DNA of 43,986 nt from CAXXIC01 sp964534355 (lineage in GTDB: Bacteria > Bacteroidota > Bacteroidia > Bacteroidales > UBA7332). Both the position numbers and the translations under genes were made by a program. The notes under the pieces are model-generated. The model was not told the DNA's origin, did not search any database, and worked only from the letters and a program-made list of their open reading frames with translations. Below, piece by piece: positions 26,935 through 35,698 of this stretch (the stretch's first letter is position 1; the number at the start of each line of letters is the position of its first letter). Where the stretch lies: assembly GCA_964534355.1 (NCBI GenBank), contig CAZHNZ010000019.1, positions 1 to 43,986 of the forward strand, given 5' to 3'.

Positions 26935-28899
26935 TTAGTCGTTCATCGATAACAATAATTCTTCGTTGTTGTCAGTTTTATGCATTCTGTCCTTGATGAA
27001 TTCGATGGCTTCGAGCGAATTCATGTCCGATAAATATCGACGCATTATCCACATTCTGTTCAAAGTATCCTGATCAAGCAGCAAATCGTCGCGGCGTGTA
27101 CTCGATGCGGTAATATCCACTGCCGGGAATATCCGTCGATTCGATAACTTTCTGTCGAGTTGAAGTTCCATGTTTCCGGTTCCTTTAAACTCTTCGAAAA
27201 TTACTTCATCCATTTTTGAGCCGGTCTCGGTCAGAGCTGTCGCAATGATAGTCAGACTTCCGCCGTTTTCAATATTTCGGGCTGCCCCGAAAAAACGTTT
27301 GGGTTTGTGTAGTGCATTGGCATCCACACCCCCGGATAAAATTTTGCCCGAAGCCGGAGATACAGTGTTATATGCCCGTGCAAGGCGGGTGATTGAATCG
27401 AGAAGAATAACCACATCGTGTCCGCATTCCACCATTCGTTTTGCTTTTTCCAAAACAATACTGGCAATTTTTACGTGTCGCTCTGCCGGTTCGTCGAAAG
27501 TAGATGAAATGACCTCTGCTCTTACGCTGCGCGCCATGTCGGTAACCTCTTCAGGTCGCTCGTCGATAAGCAGAATAATCATGTAAACCTCGGGGTGATT
27601 TTCTGCTATAGAGTTGGCAATCTCTTTCAATAGCATGGTTTTTCCGGTTTTGGGCTGAGCAACGATCAATCCGCGTTGGCCTTTTCCGATAGGCGAAAAC
27701 ATATCGACCACACGCATCGAAAGGCTATCTCTTTTTCCACGGCACAGGTTGAATTTTTCATCGGGAAAAAGTGGTGTCAGAAATTCAAACGGAATGCGGT
27801 CGCGCACATATTCCGGCGTTCTGCCATTGATTTTTTCTACTTTTACCAACGGGAAATATTTTTCGCCCTCTTTGGGAGGTCGAATAGCACCTTCTACCAA
27901 ATCGCCGGTTTTCAGACCGAAAAGTCTGATTTGCGATTGCGATACATATATATCATCAGGAGAAGTCAGGAAGTTGTAGTCGGCCGAACGCAGGAAACCG
28001 TAGTTGTCGGGCATTATTTCGAGTACACCGTTTCCAATCAGAATGCCCTCGAAATCGTAATTCTTATCGACTTTTTGATTTCCAAACTTATTCTGACGGT
28101 TAATTCGGTTGTCGAATACCGGGTTTGCTTGTGTTTCCTGATTGAGCGGACTCGCCTCTTGAATTGGTTCTATTGATGCACTTTGTCCAATAGCTGGTTG
28201 TGCAATTTCTGTCTCTACAACCTTATTGATTTCAGGTAGTTCTACCGTATCCGCAGCGATTGGTTCATCTTCGTAGGTCGGTATTTCGGGCAGAATAGGT
28301 CTTTCATTATTCATATTGCGGTAGTTTTTGTGTACCACAATATCTTTCTTATTCTGAAAATACTGAGATAATTTGGGTGAAGGTATCACTTTTGTGTCCA
28401 CCGGAGGTTTGGCTGTTTCGCCGTTGTTGTTGATTTGTGGTGGTGGTATTGGCGATTGAAACTTTTGGCGGGGCATACCGGGGCTGTTGCGGAAATCTTT
28501 TTTGTAAAAATCACCTTTGGCTCTCGGATTATTTATTCTGTTATCCTCTTTGGGAAATATGACCCGGTTTCTTTTTTTTCTGTCATCATATCCCGAACCA
28601 AATTCGTCGGAATTGGCTTCTTCCTGTTCTTTGTTTTCTGTGGCAGGCGCTTCTGCGTTGTTTGCAGGCACTTCAGCTATCTCAACAGCAGGAGTCTGAG
28701 TATGAATGACGGGCGGAATCACAGCATTGCTTTCTGAAACTGGTTCAGGGGCAGATACGGTTTCTTTGGGTGTGGCATTGAGGATATTTTTAATGAGGTC
28801 ATCTTTTTTATAAAGATCAATCCTTTTTAAGCCCATTCCTTTTGCGATGGCTTTTAGTTCAACTAAAACCTTTTTGTTTAATTCTTCAGATGTAAACAT
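26935..28899 (-). CDS. rho: Transcription termination factor Rho with long disordered insertion
   Basis: The 654-residue protein is the hexameric RNA helicase that ends transcription. Residues 1-45 form the Rho N-terminal helical domain. Residues 46-281 are low in hydrophobics and rich in Pro, Asn, Glu, Lys and Arg, so they are probably disordered. Residues 282-375 are the RNA-binding cold-shock-like domain. The RecA-type motor follows, with Walker A LIVAQPKTGKT (411-421), Walker B VVILLD (496-501) and the following SITRLARAYN. E. coli Rho has about 419 residues, so the insertion explains the extra length. It is a single-gene unit, with a leader of about 155 bases if the -7 box at 29060-29067 is used. 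Confidence 0.97.
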   Translation of the reverse strand: MFTSEELNKKVLVELKAIAKGMGLKRIDLYKKDDLIKNILNATPKETVSAPEPVSESNAVIPPVIHTQTPAVEIAEVPANNAEAPATENKEQEEANSDEFGSGYDDRKKRNRVIFPKEDNRINNPRAKGDFYKKDFRNSPGMPRQKFQSPIPPPQINNNGETAKPPVDTKVIPSPKLSQYFQNKKDIVVHKNYRNMNNERPILPEIPTYEDEPIAADTVELPEINKVVETEIAQPAIGQSASIEPIQEASPLNQETQANPVFDNRINRQNKFGNQKVDKNYDFEGILIGNGVLEIMPDNYGFLRSADYNFLTSPDDIYVSQSQIRLFGLKTGDLVEGAIRPPKEGEKYFPLVKVEKINGRTPEYVRDRIPFEFLTPLFPDEKFNLCRGKRDSLSMRVVDMFSPIGKGQRGLIVAQPKTGKTMLLKEIANSIAENHPEVYMIILLIDERPEEVTDMARSVRAEVISSTFDEPAERHVKIASIVLEKAKRMVECGHDVVILLDSITRLARAYNTVSPASGKILSGGVDANALHKPKRFFGAARNIENGGSLTIIATALTETGSKMDEVIFEEFKGTGNMELQLDRKLSNRRIFPAVDITASSTRRDDLLLDQDTLNRMWIMRRYLSDMNSLEAIEFIKDRMHKTDNNEELLLSMND

Positions 28900-29059
28900 G
28901 GATATAATAAAATATGTTCCCTTAATGTAGATAATACAAACACAGGAAAACGCAATTAGCCTGTTATGCTATTTTGCTAAATGATCGAATACTTAAAATT
29001 TCTTTTGGATTTGATAAAGTCGGTGTGCTGAACGTTGCACTTACGGCGGTAAATCAATG

Positions 29060-29067
29060 CAAAGATA
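29060..29067 (-). promoter_or_regulatory. rho: Probable -7 box of rho
   Basis: In - sense the bases read TATCTTTG followed by C, an exact TAnnTTTG match. No TTTG stands at the usual -33 distance. Transcription from here would give a leader of about 155 bases, long enough for autoregulation of the kind known for rho in E. coli. Confidence 0.5.
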
Positions 29068-29150
29068 GAACTTTTTTGGAATAGTTGTTTAAATTGGCGG
29101 GAAAATGCATCTTTTTTTTTAATCTTTAATTATAATGAAAGGTATTATTA

Positions 29151-29158
29151 TATCTTTG
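29151..29158 (+). promoter_or_regulatory. rfbA: Probable -7 box of rfbA
   Basis: TATCTTTG is an exact TAnnTTTG match 45 bases before the start codon. The only -33 candidate is a weak TTTA at 29125-29128, with 22 bases between. Confidence 0.5.
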
Positions 29159-29203
29159 TCGAATAAATATTGTTGACAAAGAATCAATTAAAACTATATT
29201 ACT

Positions 29204-30064
29204 ATGAAAGGAATTGTTTTGGCCGGTGGTAGCGCTACCCGCCTTTATCCGCTTTCGAAGGCTATTTCGAAGCAAATTATGCCTGTTTATGATAAACCGA
29301 TGATTTATTACCCCTTATCAACATTGATGTTGGCCGGCATACGCGAGGTGCTCATTATTTCCACACCGCGCGATTTGCCTATGTTTCGCGATTTGCTGGG
29401 TACAGGCGAGGAGCTGGGTATGAGCTTTTCATATATTATTCAGGAAAAACCAAACGGACTGGCCGAAGCCTTTTTGTTGGGCGAAGAGTTTCTTGACGGC
29501 GATTCCGCCTGCCTTATTCTGGGCGATAATATGTTTTATGGACAGGGCTTTTCGTCGATGCTTAAACGTGCGGCCGATATCGAAAACGGTGCCTGTATTT
29601 TTGGCTATTATGTAAAAGATCCGCGTGCTTATGGTGTGGCGGAGTTTGATGCCAATAACAAAGTAATCAGTCTCGAAGAGAAACCCGATGAACCAAAATC
29701 GAACTATGCGGTGCCGGGTCTCTATTTTTACGATAAAAGTGTGGTGGCCAAGGCAAAAAGCCTGAAACCGTCGCATCGCGGTGAGCTTGAAATTACAGAT
29801 CTTAACCGCATTTACCTCGATGAGCAAACGCTCACTGTCGAGTTGTTTGGTCGTGGCTTTGCCTGGTTGGATACCGGCAACTGTGATAGTTTGCTCGAAG
29901 CATCGAATTTTGTGGCTACGATACAAAACAGACAGGGATTTTATGTGTCATGTATCGAAGAGATAGCCTGGCGCAATGGGTGGATTTCTGATGAACAATT
30001 AATTCAGCTGGGGCGTTCGCTCGAAAAAACAGCTTATGGTCAATATCTGCTCGGGCTTATATAA
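29204..30064 (+). CDS. rfbA: Glucose-1-phosphate thymidylyltransferase
   Basis: The 286-residue enzyme joins glucose 1-phosphate and dTTP to give dTDP-glucose, the first step to dTDP-rhamnose and related surface sugars. The nucleotide-binding loop LAGGSATRLYPLSKAISKQ, the stretch MPVYDKPMIYYPLSTLMLAG, LILGDNMFYG and the substrate-binding EEKPDEPKSNYAVPGLYFYD are all typical. The C-terminal RGFAWLDTGNCDSLLEASNF also fits RmlA. The usual partners rfbB, rfbC and rfbD are absent here: the gene stands alone between its own promoter and a terminator hairpin. Confidence 0.96.
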   Translation: MKGIVLAGGSATRLYPLSKAISKQIMPVYDKPMIYYPLSTLMLAGIREVLIISTPRDLPMFRDLLGTGEELGMSFSYIIQEKPNGLAEAFLLGEEFLDGDSACLILGDNMFYGQGFSSMLKRAADIENGACIFGYYVKDPRAYGVAEFDANNKVISLEEKPDEPKSNYAVPGLYFYDKSVVAKAKSLKPSHRGELEITDLNRIYLDEQTLTVELFGRGFAWLDTGNCDSLLEASNFVATIQNRQGFYVSCIEEIAWRNGWISDEQLIQLGRSLEKTAYGQYLLGLI

Positions 30065-30084
30065 TCGGACAGACAGGGTATAAC

Positions 30085-30121
30085 AAAGAAAGAGGGGAGG
30101 CGTTGCTTTCCCTCTTTCTTT
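30085..30121 (+). terminator. Terminator after rfbA
   Basis: Arms AAAGAAAGAGGG (30085-30096) and its exact complement (30110-30121) form a 12-bp stem, with one G-T and one A-T pair extending it inward. The right arm leaves as CTTTCTTT. It stands 20 bases after the rfbA stop. Confidence 0.75.
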
Positions 30122-30369
30122 ATGTGAATTTCTCAGATTGGCGAATCAGAATTGAGTCTATCTGTCAAATTGTAACCTGTGATGGTTGATATTAGCTGAA
30201 TTTGGCTTTGTTCGCTTTCTTTATTTCACTAAAAACCCGATTATTTGTCCGGTTACGACAGTTTGATTACAATTTGAAATGTGGGTAATTGTTTTATTAG
30301 AACCGCTTTAAATGGCCATTTCTCTTTTTTATTCTAAAATATTGGTGCAAAATGAATAAATCATTACAA

Positions 30370-30383
30370 AAAAGAGCTCTTTT
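30370..30383. promoter_or_regulatory. Palindrome at the lrp/asnC promoter (candidate operator)
   Basis: AAAAGAGCTCTTTT is a perfect 14-base palindrome directly next to the TTG at 30385-30387 that serves as the -33 box. Lrp/AsnC proteins commonly bind symmetric AT-rich sites at their own promoters, so self-regulation is plausible but not shown. Confidence 0.45.
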
Positions 30384-30384
30384 G

Positions 30385-30417
30385 TTGCAAACTAACGAAA
30401 TAAAAGTGATATTTTTG
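30385..30417 (+). promoter_or_regulatory. Promoter of the lrp/asnC gene
   Basis: TTG (30385-30387), a 22-base spacer and TATTTTTG (30410-30417) fit the Bacteroidota pattern. Transcription would start within a few bases of ATG 30423, which favours the later ATG 30453 as the true start. Confidence 0.6.
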
Positions 30418-30452
30418 TAGAAATGTTTCAAAACACAAATCTGAAAAGCAAA

Positions 30453-30929
30453 ATGGCACAACATCAATTAGACAATCTGGATATTAAAATTCTTAAATTA
30501 ATTGCGGGGAATGCCCGTATCCCTTTTTTGGAAGTTGCACGCGAATGCAATGTGTCGGGAGCTGCTATACATCAGCGGGTGCAAAAACTGACTTCGCTCA
30601 ATATCATCAAGGGATCGGAATATTTGATTGATGCTGACAAAATCGGATACGAGACTTGTGCATACATGGGGCTATTTCTCAAAGATCCCGGGCAATTTAA
30701 TGATGTGGTGGAGGCTTTGCAGGCCATTCCCGAAGTGGTAGAATGTCACTATACAACCGGCGAGTACGACCTGTTTATCAAGATTTATGCCCGAAACAAC
30801 AACGATTTGCTTAATATTATCCACAATAAATTGCAGCCACTGGGATTGTCGCGCACGGTTTCGCTCATCTCGTTTAAAGAGGCTTTCAAGCGTCAGATTC
30901 CAATCTACGATGTAGAAGATGAGGCCTGA
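30453..30929 (+). CDS. Lrp/AsnC family transcriptional regulator
   Basis: With ATG 30453 the protein has 158 residues and begins MAQHQLDNLDIKILKLIAGN, the normal start of the family. An upstream in-frame ATG at 30423 would add ten residues, but it lies only six bases after the -7 box and is less likely. A helix-turn-helix occupies about residues 8-52 (FLEVARECNVSGAAIHQRVQ), and the RAM effector/oligomerisation domain about 65-150 (CHYTTGEYDLFIKIYA). Such proteins sense amino acids and form octamers on DNA. The effector is unknown. The phosphatase-family gene starts 23 bases later and may be co-transcribed. Confidence 0.92.
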   Translation: MAQHQLDNLDIKILKLIAGNARIPFLEVARECNVSGAAIHQRVQKLTSLNIIKGSEYLIDADKIGYETCAYMGLFLKDPGQFNDVVEALQAIPEVVECHYTTGEYDLFIKIYARNNNDLLNIIHNKLQPLGLSRTVSLISFKEAFKRQIPIYDVEDEA

Positions 30930-30952
30930 ATAAAACATAATAATCAAGTTTG

Positions 30953-31729
30953 ATGAATACAGATGAACGTCAGGATTTTCTGACTCAGGCCATTTCGTGG
31001 GCCAAAGAGGTAGGAAAGATTCACTTAAAATATTTCAGAAATAAGAATTTAAGTATAGAAACCAAATCGAGCGAGCACGATTTACTCACCATTGCCGATA
31101 AAGAGAGCGAGGAGTTTATTATTTCGCAAATACGCAAAACGTATCCCACTCATCAGGTGTTGGCCGAAGAGAGTGGCTCTAATGAGCTCATCTCTGACTA
31201 TTGCTGGGTGATAGATCCGGTGGATGGCACTACTAATTTCGCTCAGGGTATCCCTGTTTTTGCCGTCTCTATTGCGCTGAGATACAAAGGCGAGAGCGTT
31301 GTAGGGGTGGTTTTTGCCCCTTTTATTAACGAAATGTTTTATGCCGCCAAAGGGATGGGGGCTTTTCTGGATGGAAAACCAATTCAGATAGCTCAGAAGA
31401 GAGACCTCAATGATGGTTTGCTTTGCACCGGTTTTCCTTACGATCACGGTACTAATCCGGACAATAACACCGACAATGTTGCACGTATTTTACCCCATTG
31501 TCGCGATATTCGCCGTTTGGGAGCCGCCTCTTACGATATGTGTTGCGTAGGTGCGGGCTTTTTCGATGGTTTCTGGGAGATAAATCTCAAAGACTGGGAT
31601 GTTGCTGCGGCTATGCTGGTGATCGAAGAGGCTGGCGGACAGGTGATTCGTTTTCGCGAACAACCCAACTACTGCGTGATTGCCGGAAATGCTGATATTG
31701 TTGCTCAGATGAGGCAATATGTGAAGTAA
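30953..31729 (+). CDS. Inositol-monophosphatase family phosphatase
   Basis: The 258-residue protein belongs to the magnesium-dependent FIG superfamily. Metal-binding motifs are visible: LAEESG with Glu72/Glu73, IDPVDGTTNF with Asp88 and Asp91, and the C-terminal KDWDVAAAMLVIEEAGG. The start is ATG 30953; a TTG just before it is not needed. Substrates in the family include inositol phosphates, 3'-phosphoadenosine 5'-phosphate (CysQ) and fructose bisphosphate. The motif spacing fits the SuhB/inositol monophosphatase group best, but the substrate cannot be fixed from sequence. It sits between the lrp-type regulator and mutS2, with 52 bases to the latter. Confidence 0.9.
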   Translation: MNTDERQDFLTQAISWAKEVGKIHLKYFRNKNLSIETKSSEHDLLTIADKESEEFIISQIRKTYPTHQVLAEESGSNELISDYCWVIDPVDGTTNFAQGIPVFAVSIALRYKGESVVGVVFAPFINEMFYAAKGMGAFLDGKPIQIAQKRDLNDGLLCTGFPYDHGTNPDNNTDNVARILPHCRDIRRLGAASYDMCCVGAGFFDGFWEINLKDWDVAAAMLVIEEAGGQVIRFREQPNYCVIAGNADIVAQMRQYVK

Positions 31730-31781
31730 TTTTCATCGCTTTTCTATACTTTTTCTTTACTTTAAACACAACTATCCCGCT

Positions 31782-34280
31782 GTGATTTATCCCGATAATT
31801 TCGAACAAAAAATAGGTTTTGATAAAATTCGCCGCTTAATTCTGGATCTTTGCCTCAGCACTTTGGGCAAAGACAAAGTGGCTGAAATGAGTTTTTCCGT
31901 GCATTTTGATGTGATAAAAAACAGATTGTGCACCACTGCCGAATTTGTACGCATTTTGCAACTCGAAAACGATTTCCCCGCCAACTATTTCTTTGATGTA
32001 CGATTGCCTCTTAAACGTATCCGGGTGGAGGGAACTTTTCTCGACGAATCTGAGCTGTTCGATTTGCGTCGCTCACTCGAAACGATTCGCGATATTGTGC
32101 GTTTTTTTAGTAAAGAGAACGAAGAAATTGACTATCCGTACCTGACGGAGATGGCCGGTAATGTGGCGCTTTTTCCGCAGTTTATTACAACAATAGATAA
32201 GATTCTCGATAAATTTGGTCGCATAAAAGACAATGCTTCCCCCGAACTTGCGCGTATCCGCCGCGAAATTATACAGACAACAAGTTCAATATCACGTAGT
32301 TTGCAGTCTATTCTTCGGGTGGCGCAATCCGAAGGAATTGTAGACAAAGACCTGACGCCCACTATGCGCGACGGTCGGTTGATGATTCCTGTGGCACCTG
32401 CCTACAAACGCAAAATTAAAGGTATTGTACACGACGAGTCGGCGAGTGGTAAAACTGTCTTTATTGAACCTGCCGAAGTGGTAGAGGCCAACAATCGTGT
32501 GCGGGAGCTCGAAAGCGAAGAGCGCAGAGAGATTATTCGCATTTTAGTGCGTTTTGCAGATGAGCTTCGCCCCCTGGCCGAAGATATTCTGGGCTCGTAC
32601 GACTTTTTGGGCGAAATAGATTTTATTCGTGCAAAGGCGCAACTGGCCATTCAGATTGAGGCTATTTTGCCTCTTTTCGAAAATAAACGCCAAATGGACT
32701 GGGCTACGGCTGTGCATCCTTTGCTCTTTTTATCGCTGAAAAAACAGAATAAAAAGGTGGTTCCACTCGATATTGATCTCGATGAAGAAAGACGTATTTT
32801 GCTTATCTCGGGACCCAATGCGGGGGGTAAATCAGTCTGTCTCAAAACCGTTGGTTTGTTGCAATACATGTTGCAATGCGGGCTGTTGATACCCGTTCAT
32901 GAAAGTTCGCGCACCGGAATTTTTCGCGATATATTTATCGATATCGGCGATGAACAGTCCATTGAGAACGATTTAAGTACATACAGTTCTCACCTTACAA
33001 ACATGAAATTCTTTGTGCGTAACTGCACCGAAAACAGTATATTGCTCATCGATGAGTTTGGCGGAGGTACAGAGCCCCAAATCGGTGGCGCTATTGCCGA
33101 AGCTCTGCTCGAACGTTTCAACAGAAATAAATCGTACGGGGTTATCACTACCCATTATCAAAATCTGAAACATTTTGCCGAAGATCAGGCGGGTATTGTT
33201 AATGGTGCGATGTTGTACGACCGGCACCTGATGCAGCCGTTGTTTAAGCTGTCGGTGGGTAATCCGGGTAGCTCGTTTGCCATTGAGATTGCCCGGAAAA
33301 TCGGACTTCCCGAAGATGTAATTGCCGATGCTAGCGCCAAGGTTGGATCGGATTACATTGATATGGACAAATATTTGCAGGATATCGTGCGGGACAAAAG
33401 ATATTGGGAGAGTAAACGCCAAAATATTCGTCAGCAAGAGAAGAAGCTGGATGAACTGACCGAACGTTATCAGCTCGATTTGCAAAGCATTGCCAAAGAA
33501 CGGAAAGAGTTGATGGGGAATGCCAAAGCTGAGGCCGAGCGTATTCTGCGTGAGGCGAATGCTAAAATTGAGAATACCATTCGAAAGATTAAAGAGGCGC
33601 AAGCCGAAAAAGAGGCAACAAGAGAGGCGCGTAAAGAACTCGAAATTTTCAAAAGCGAGCTGGTTGAACCCGATACTTCGGCTGATGACAAGATAGAGCA
33701 GAAGATAAAACGTATTCAGGAACGGGAGGCCCGGAAAGAAAAAAACAGGCAGACCAAAAATGTACCTGATGCAGCCAAGCCGATAGCTGCAATTAAGCCT
33801 GTCGAGAAGCCAATCGTAGCCGGAGATTCTGTTCGACTGAAAGGGCAGAGCACCCTGGGCGAGGTGATTGAGATTCAGGGCAAAAAGGCATTGGTGGCTT
33901 TTGGAATGATAAAAACCACTGTCGAACTTTCCCGTTTGGAAAAGGGCGTAAAAGGAAAACAAAAGGAGGATTCCAACAAACATACGGGCTTTGTCAGTCA
34001 GCAAACTACCGATGAACTCTATCAGCGAAAGCTCAATTTCAGACAAGAGATTGATGTGCGGGGTATGCGGGGAGATGAAGCTTTGCAGGCTGTGGTCTAT
34101 TTTATCGATGATGCCATATTGGTGGGTGTGGCGCAAGTGCGTATTTTGCACGGGACCGGCACCGGAGCTCTCAGGCAGATTATCCGTCAGTACCTGCAAA
34201 CCGTGCACGGCGTGAAGCAGGCACGCGACGAGCATGTGCAGTTTGGAGGTGCGGGCATTACGGTTGTTGAGTTGGATTAA
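31782..34280 (+). CDS. mutS2: Endonuclease MutS2
   Basis: The 832-residue protein starts with GTG 31782 (MIYPDNFEQKIGFDKI); no ATG lies near in frame, and this N terminus fits the family. The MutS-type core and clamp are followed by an ATPase with Walker A ISGPNAGGKSV, then LLIDEFGGGTEPQ. A long charged coiled coil (about 530-660) comes next, then a KOW-like segment (AGDSVRLKGQSTLGEV) and a C-terminal Smr nuclease domain (EIDVRGMRGDEAL, RILHGTGTGALR). MutS2 does not act in mismatch repair. It has been linked to suppression of recombination and, in Bacillus, to splitting collided ribosomes. It follows the phosphatase gene on the same strand. Confidence 0.95.
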   Translation: MIYPDNFEQKIGFDKIRRLILDLCLSTLGKDKVAEMSFSVHFDVIKNRLCTTAEFVRILQLENDFPANYFFDVRLPLKRIRVEGTFLDESELFDLRRSLETIRDIVRFFSKENEEIDYPYLTEMAGNVALFPQFITTIDKILDKFGRIKDNASPELARIRREIIQTTSSISRSLQSILRVAQSEGIVDKDLTPTMRDGRLMIPVAPAYKRKIKGIVHDESASGKTVFIEPAEVVEANNRVRELESEERREIIRILVRFADELRPLAEDILGSYDFLGEIDFIRAKAQLAIQIEAILPLFENKRQMDWATAVHPLLFLSLKKQNKKVVPLDIDLDEERRILLISGPNAGGKSVCLKTVGLLQYMLQCGLLIPVHESSRTGIFRDIFIDIGDEQSIENDLSTYSSHLTNMKFFVRNCTENSILLIDEFGGGTEPQIGGAIAEALLERFNRNKSYGVITTHYQNLKHFAEDQAGIVNGAMLYDRHLMQPLFKLSVGNPGSSFAIEIARKIGLPEDVIADASAKVGSDYIDMDKYLQDIVRDKRYWESKRQNIRQQEKKLDELTERYQLDLQSIAKERKELMGNAKAEAERILREANAKIENTIRKIKEAQAEKEATREARKELEIFKSELVEPDTSADDKIEQKIKRIQEREARKEKNRQTKNVPDAAKPIAAIKPVEKPIVAGDSVRLKGQSTLGEVIEIQGKKALVAFGMIKTTVELSRLEKGVKGKQKEDSNKHTGFVSQQTTDELYQRKLNFRQEIDVRGMRGDEALQAVVYFIDDAILVGVAQVRILHGTGTGALRQIIRQYLQTVHGVKQARDEHVQFGGAGITVVELD

Positions 34281-34312
34281 CATCAGATCTCTTTGCCTTT
34301 CAATCCGATTCC

Positions 34313-34344
34313 TTTGGCAGAATATCAGATATTTTGTAGCTTTG
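34313..34344 (+). promoter_or_regulatory. Consensus promoter of the DUF1015 gene
   Basis: TTTG (34313-34316), a 20-base spacer and TAGCTTTG (34337-34344) match the Bacteroidota vegetative promoter at all key bases. The leader to ATG 34384 is about 35 bases and has no Shine-Dalgarno sequence. Confidence 0.75.
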
Positions 34345-34383
34345 TGAAGTTTAAATCTTGAATCAACATAAACAAATAACAAC

Positions 34384-35631
34384 ATGGCAATAATCAAACC
34401 ATTCAAGGGAGTGCGGCCGCCTCAGGCATTGGTCGAAAAAGTGGCGTCACGGCCATACGATGTGTTAAATTCGGAGGAGGCAAGAGCCGAAGCTGATGGC
34501 AACGATATGTCTCTGTATCACATCATCAAACCCGAAATTGATTTTCCGGTGGGAACAGACGAACACACAACGCCTGTTTACGAAAAAGCAGTGGAGAATT
34601 TTACGAAATTTCAGAAAGAGGGCTGGCTGGTACAAGACCAAAAAGAGATGTATTATGTCTATGCTCAAACTATGGACGGACGTACTCAGTACGGATTGGT
34701 CGTTTGTGCCAATGTAGATGATTATTTGAATGGTGTAATAAAAAAACATGAGCTTACCCGCCGCGATAAGGAGGAGGACAGAATGATACACGTTCGTGTA
34801 AACAACGCTAATATTGAGCCGGTTTTCTTCGCTTTTCCGTATCAGGAAGAGTTGGATCGTATTGTGAAAAATACCGTCACGAATGCCGCCGAATATGATT
34901 TCGTGGCACCTGATGGATTCGGACACCACTTCTGGACGATTGAGGATGATGCAACTATTGCACGTATTACCGAACTTTTTGCGGATATTCCATACCTTTA
35001 TATTGCTGATGGACACCACCGTACGGCAGCTGCTGCTCTGGTGGGCGCCGAAAAAGCAAAACAAAATCCGAACCACACCGGCAACGAAGAATACAACTAC
35101 TTTTTGGCAGTATGCTTCCCCGACAATCAACTGAAAATTATTGATTATAACCGTGTTGTAACTGATCTTGATGGTCTCACCGAAGAGGAGTTTTTGTCAA
35201 AAATAGCGGTTAATTTTGAGGTTGTGGATATGGGTGAAGAGACCTATTACCCCAATGCTTTACACAATTTTTCGCTCTATGTGGGCGGAAAGTGGTATTC
35301 GCTGACGGCAAAACCGGGTACGTACGATGACAACGACCCTATTGGTGTGTTAGATGTAACGATCTCTTCTAACCTGATTCTGGATGAAGTTCTCAACATA
35401 AAAGATCTTCGCTCATCCAAACGTATCGATTTCGTGGGTGGCATTCGTGGGCTTGGCGAGCTGAAACGTCGCGTGGATAGTGGCGAGATGAAGGCTGCTT
35501 TGGCTCTTTATGCCGTTTCTATGAAACAACTGATGGACATAGCGGATACAGACAATATAATGCCACCAAAAACGACTTGGTTCGAACCTAAATTACGTTC
35601 GGGTCTGGTAATCCACAAGCTGGAGGCATAA
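34384..35631 (+). CDS. DUF1015 family protein
   Basis: The 415-residue protein matches DUF1015 along its length: N-terminal IIKPFKGVRPP and VASRPYDVLNSEEAR, then NDMSLYHIIKPEID, and the most conserved stretch YIADGHHRTAAAAL (around residue 210). No signal peptide or membrane helix is present, so it is cytoplasmic. The ADGHHR stretch recalls the ParB/Srx-type nucleotide-using fold that includes archaeal serine kinase, so a phosphotransfer role in serine metabolism is conceivable. That is a suggestion only; no experimental role is known to me. It has its own promoter and terminator and is a single-gene unit. Confidence 0.9.
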   Translation: MAIIKPFKGVRPPQALVEKVASRPYDVLNSEEARAEADGNDMSLYHIIKPEIDFPVGTDEHTTPVYEKAVENFTKFQKEGWLVQDQKEMYYVYAQTMDGRTQYGLVVCANVDDYLNGVIKKHELTRRDKEEDRMIHVRVNNANIEPVFFAFPYQEELDRIVKNTVTNAAEYDFVAPDGFGHHFWTIEDDATIARITELFADIPYLYIADGHHRTAAAALVGAEKAKQNPNHTGNEEYNYFLAVCFPDNQLKIIDYNRVVTDLDGLTEEEFLSKIAVNFEVVDMGEETYYPNALHNFSLYVGGKWYSLTAKPGTYDDNDPIGVLDVTISSNLILDEVLNIKDLRSSKRIDFVGGIRGLGELKRRVDSGEMKAALALYAVSMKQLMDIADTDNIMPPKTTWFEPKLRSGLVIHKLEA

Positions 35632-35645
35632 ATCAGATTCTTTTG

Positions 35646-35698
35646 ACACGCAGATACAACATTTCGGCTTTCCGGTGTGTTGTATTTGCGTGTTTTTT
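35646..35698 (+). terminator. Terminator after the DUF1015 gene
   Basis: Arms 35646-35662 (ACACGCAGATACAACAT) and 35677-35693 pair at 15 of 17 positions around a 14-base loop, followed by TTTTT. It stands 14 bases after the stop codon. Its T-run merges with the possible -7 box of the next gene. Confidence 0.7.

Larger units (their letters stand above)
28900..29203. other. Divergent control region between rho and rfbA
   Basis: This 304-base gap holds no gene. It contains one TAnnTTTG box on each strand (29060-29067 for rho and 29151-29158 for rfbA). About 150 bases next to rho would be transcribed as its leader. Confidence 0.6.
30122..30452. other. Non-coding upstream region of the lrp/asnC gene
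   Basis: No gene is visible. The stretch is AT-rich and ends in a 14-base palindrome and a promoter just before the lrp-type gene. Nothing else could be recognised in 30122-30365. Confidence 0.5.

Noticed and set aside
29095..29109. TGGCGGGAAAATGCA before rfbA as a sigma-54 promoter
   Set aside because: The GG-to-GC spacing is nine bases, not ten, and a TAnnTTTG box lies nearer the gene.
32973..34406. Long open frame antisense to mutS2 (477 codons)
   Set aside because: It mirrors the codon use of mutS2 on the other strand and shows no domain. MutS2 is unmistakable here, so the antisense frame is a by-product.
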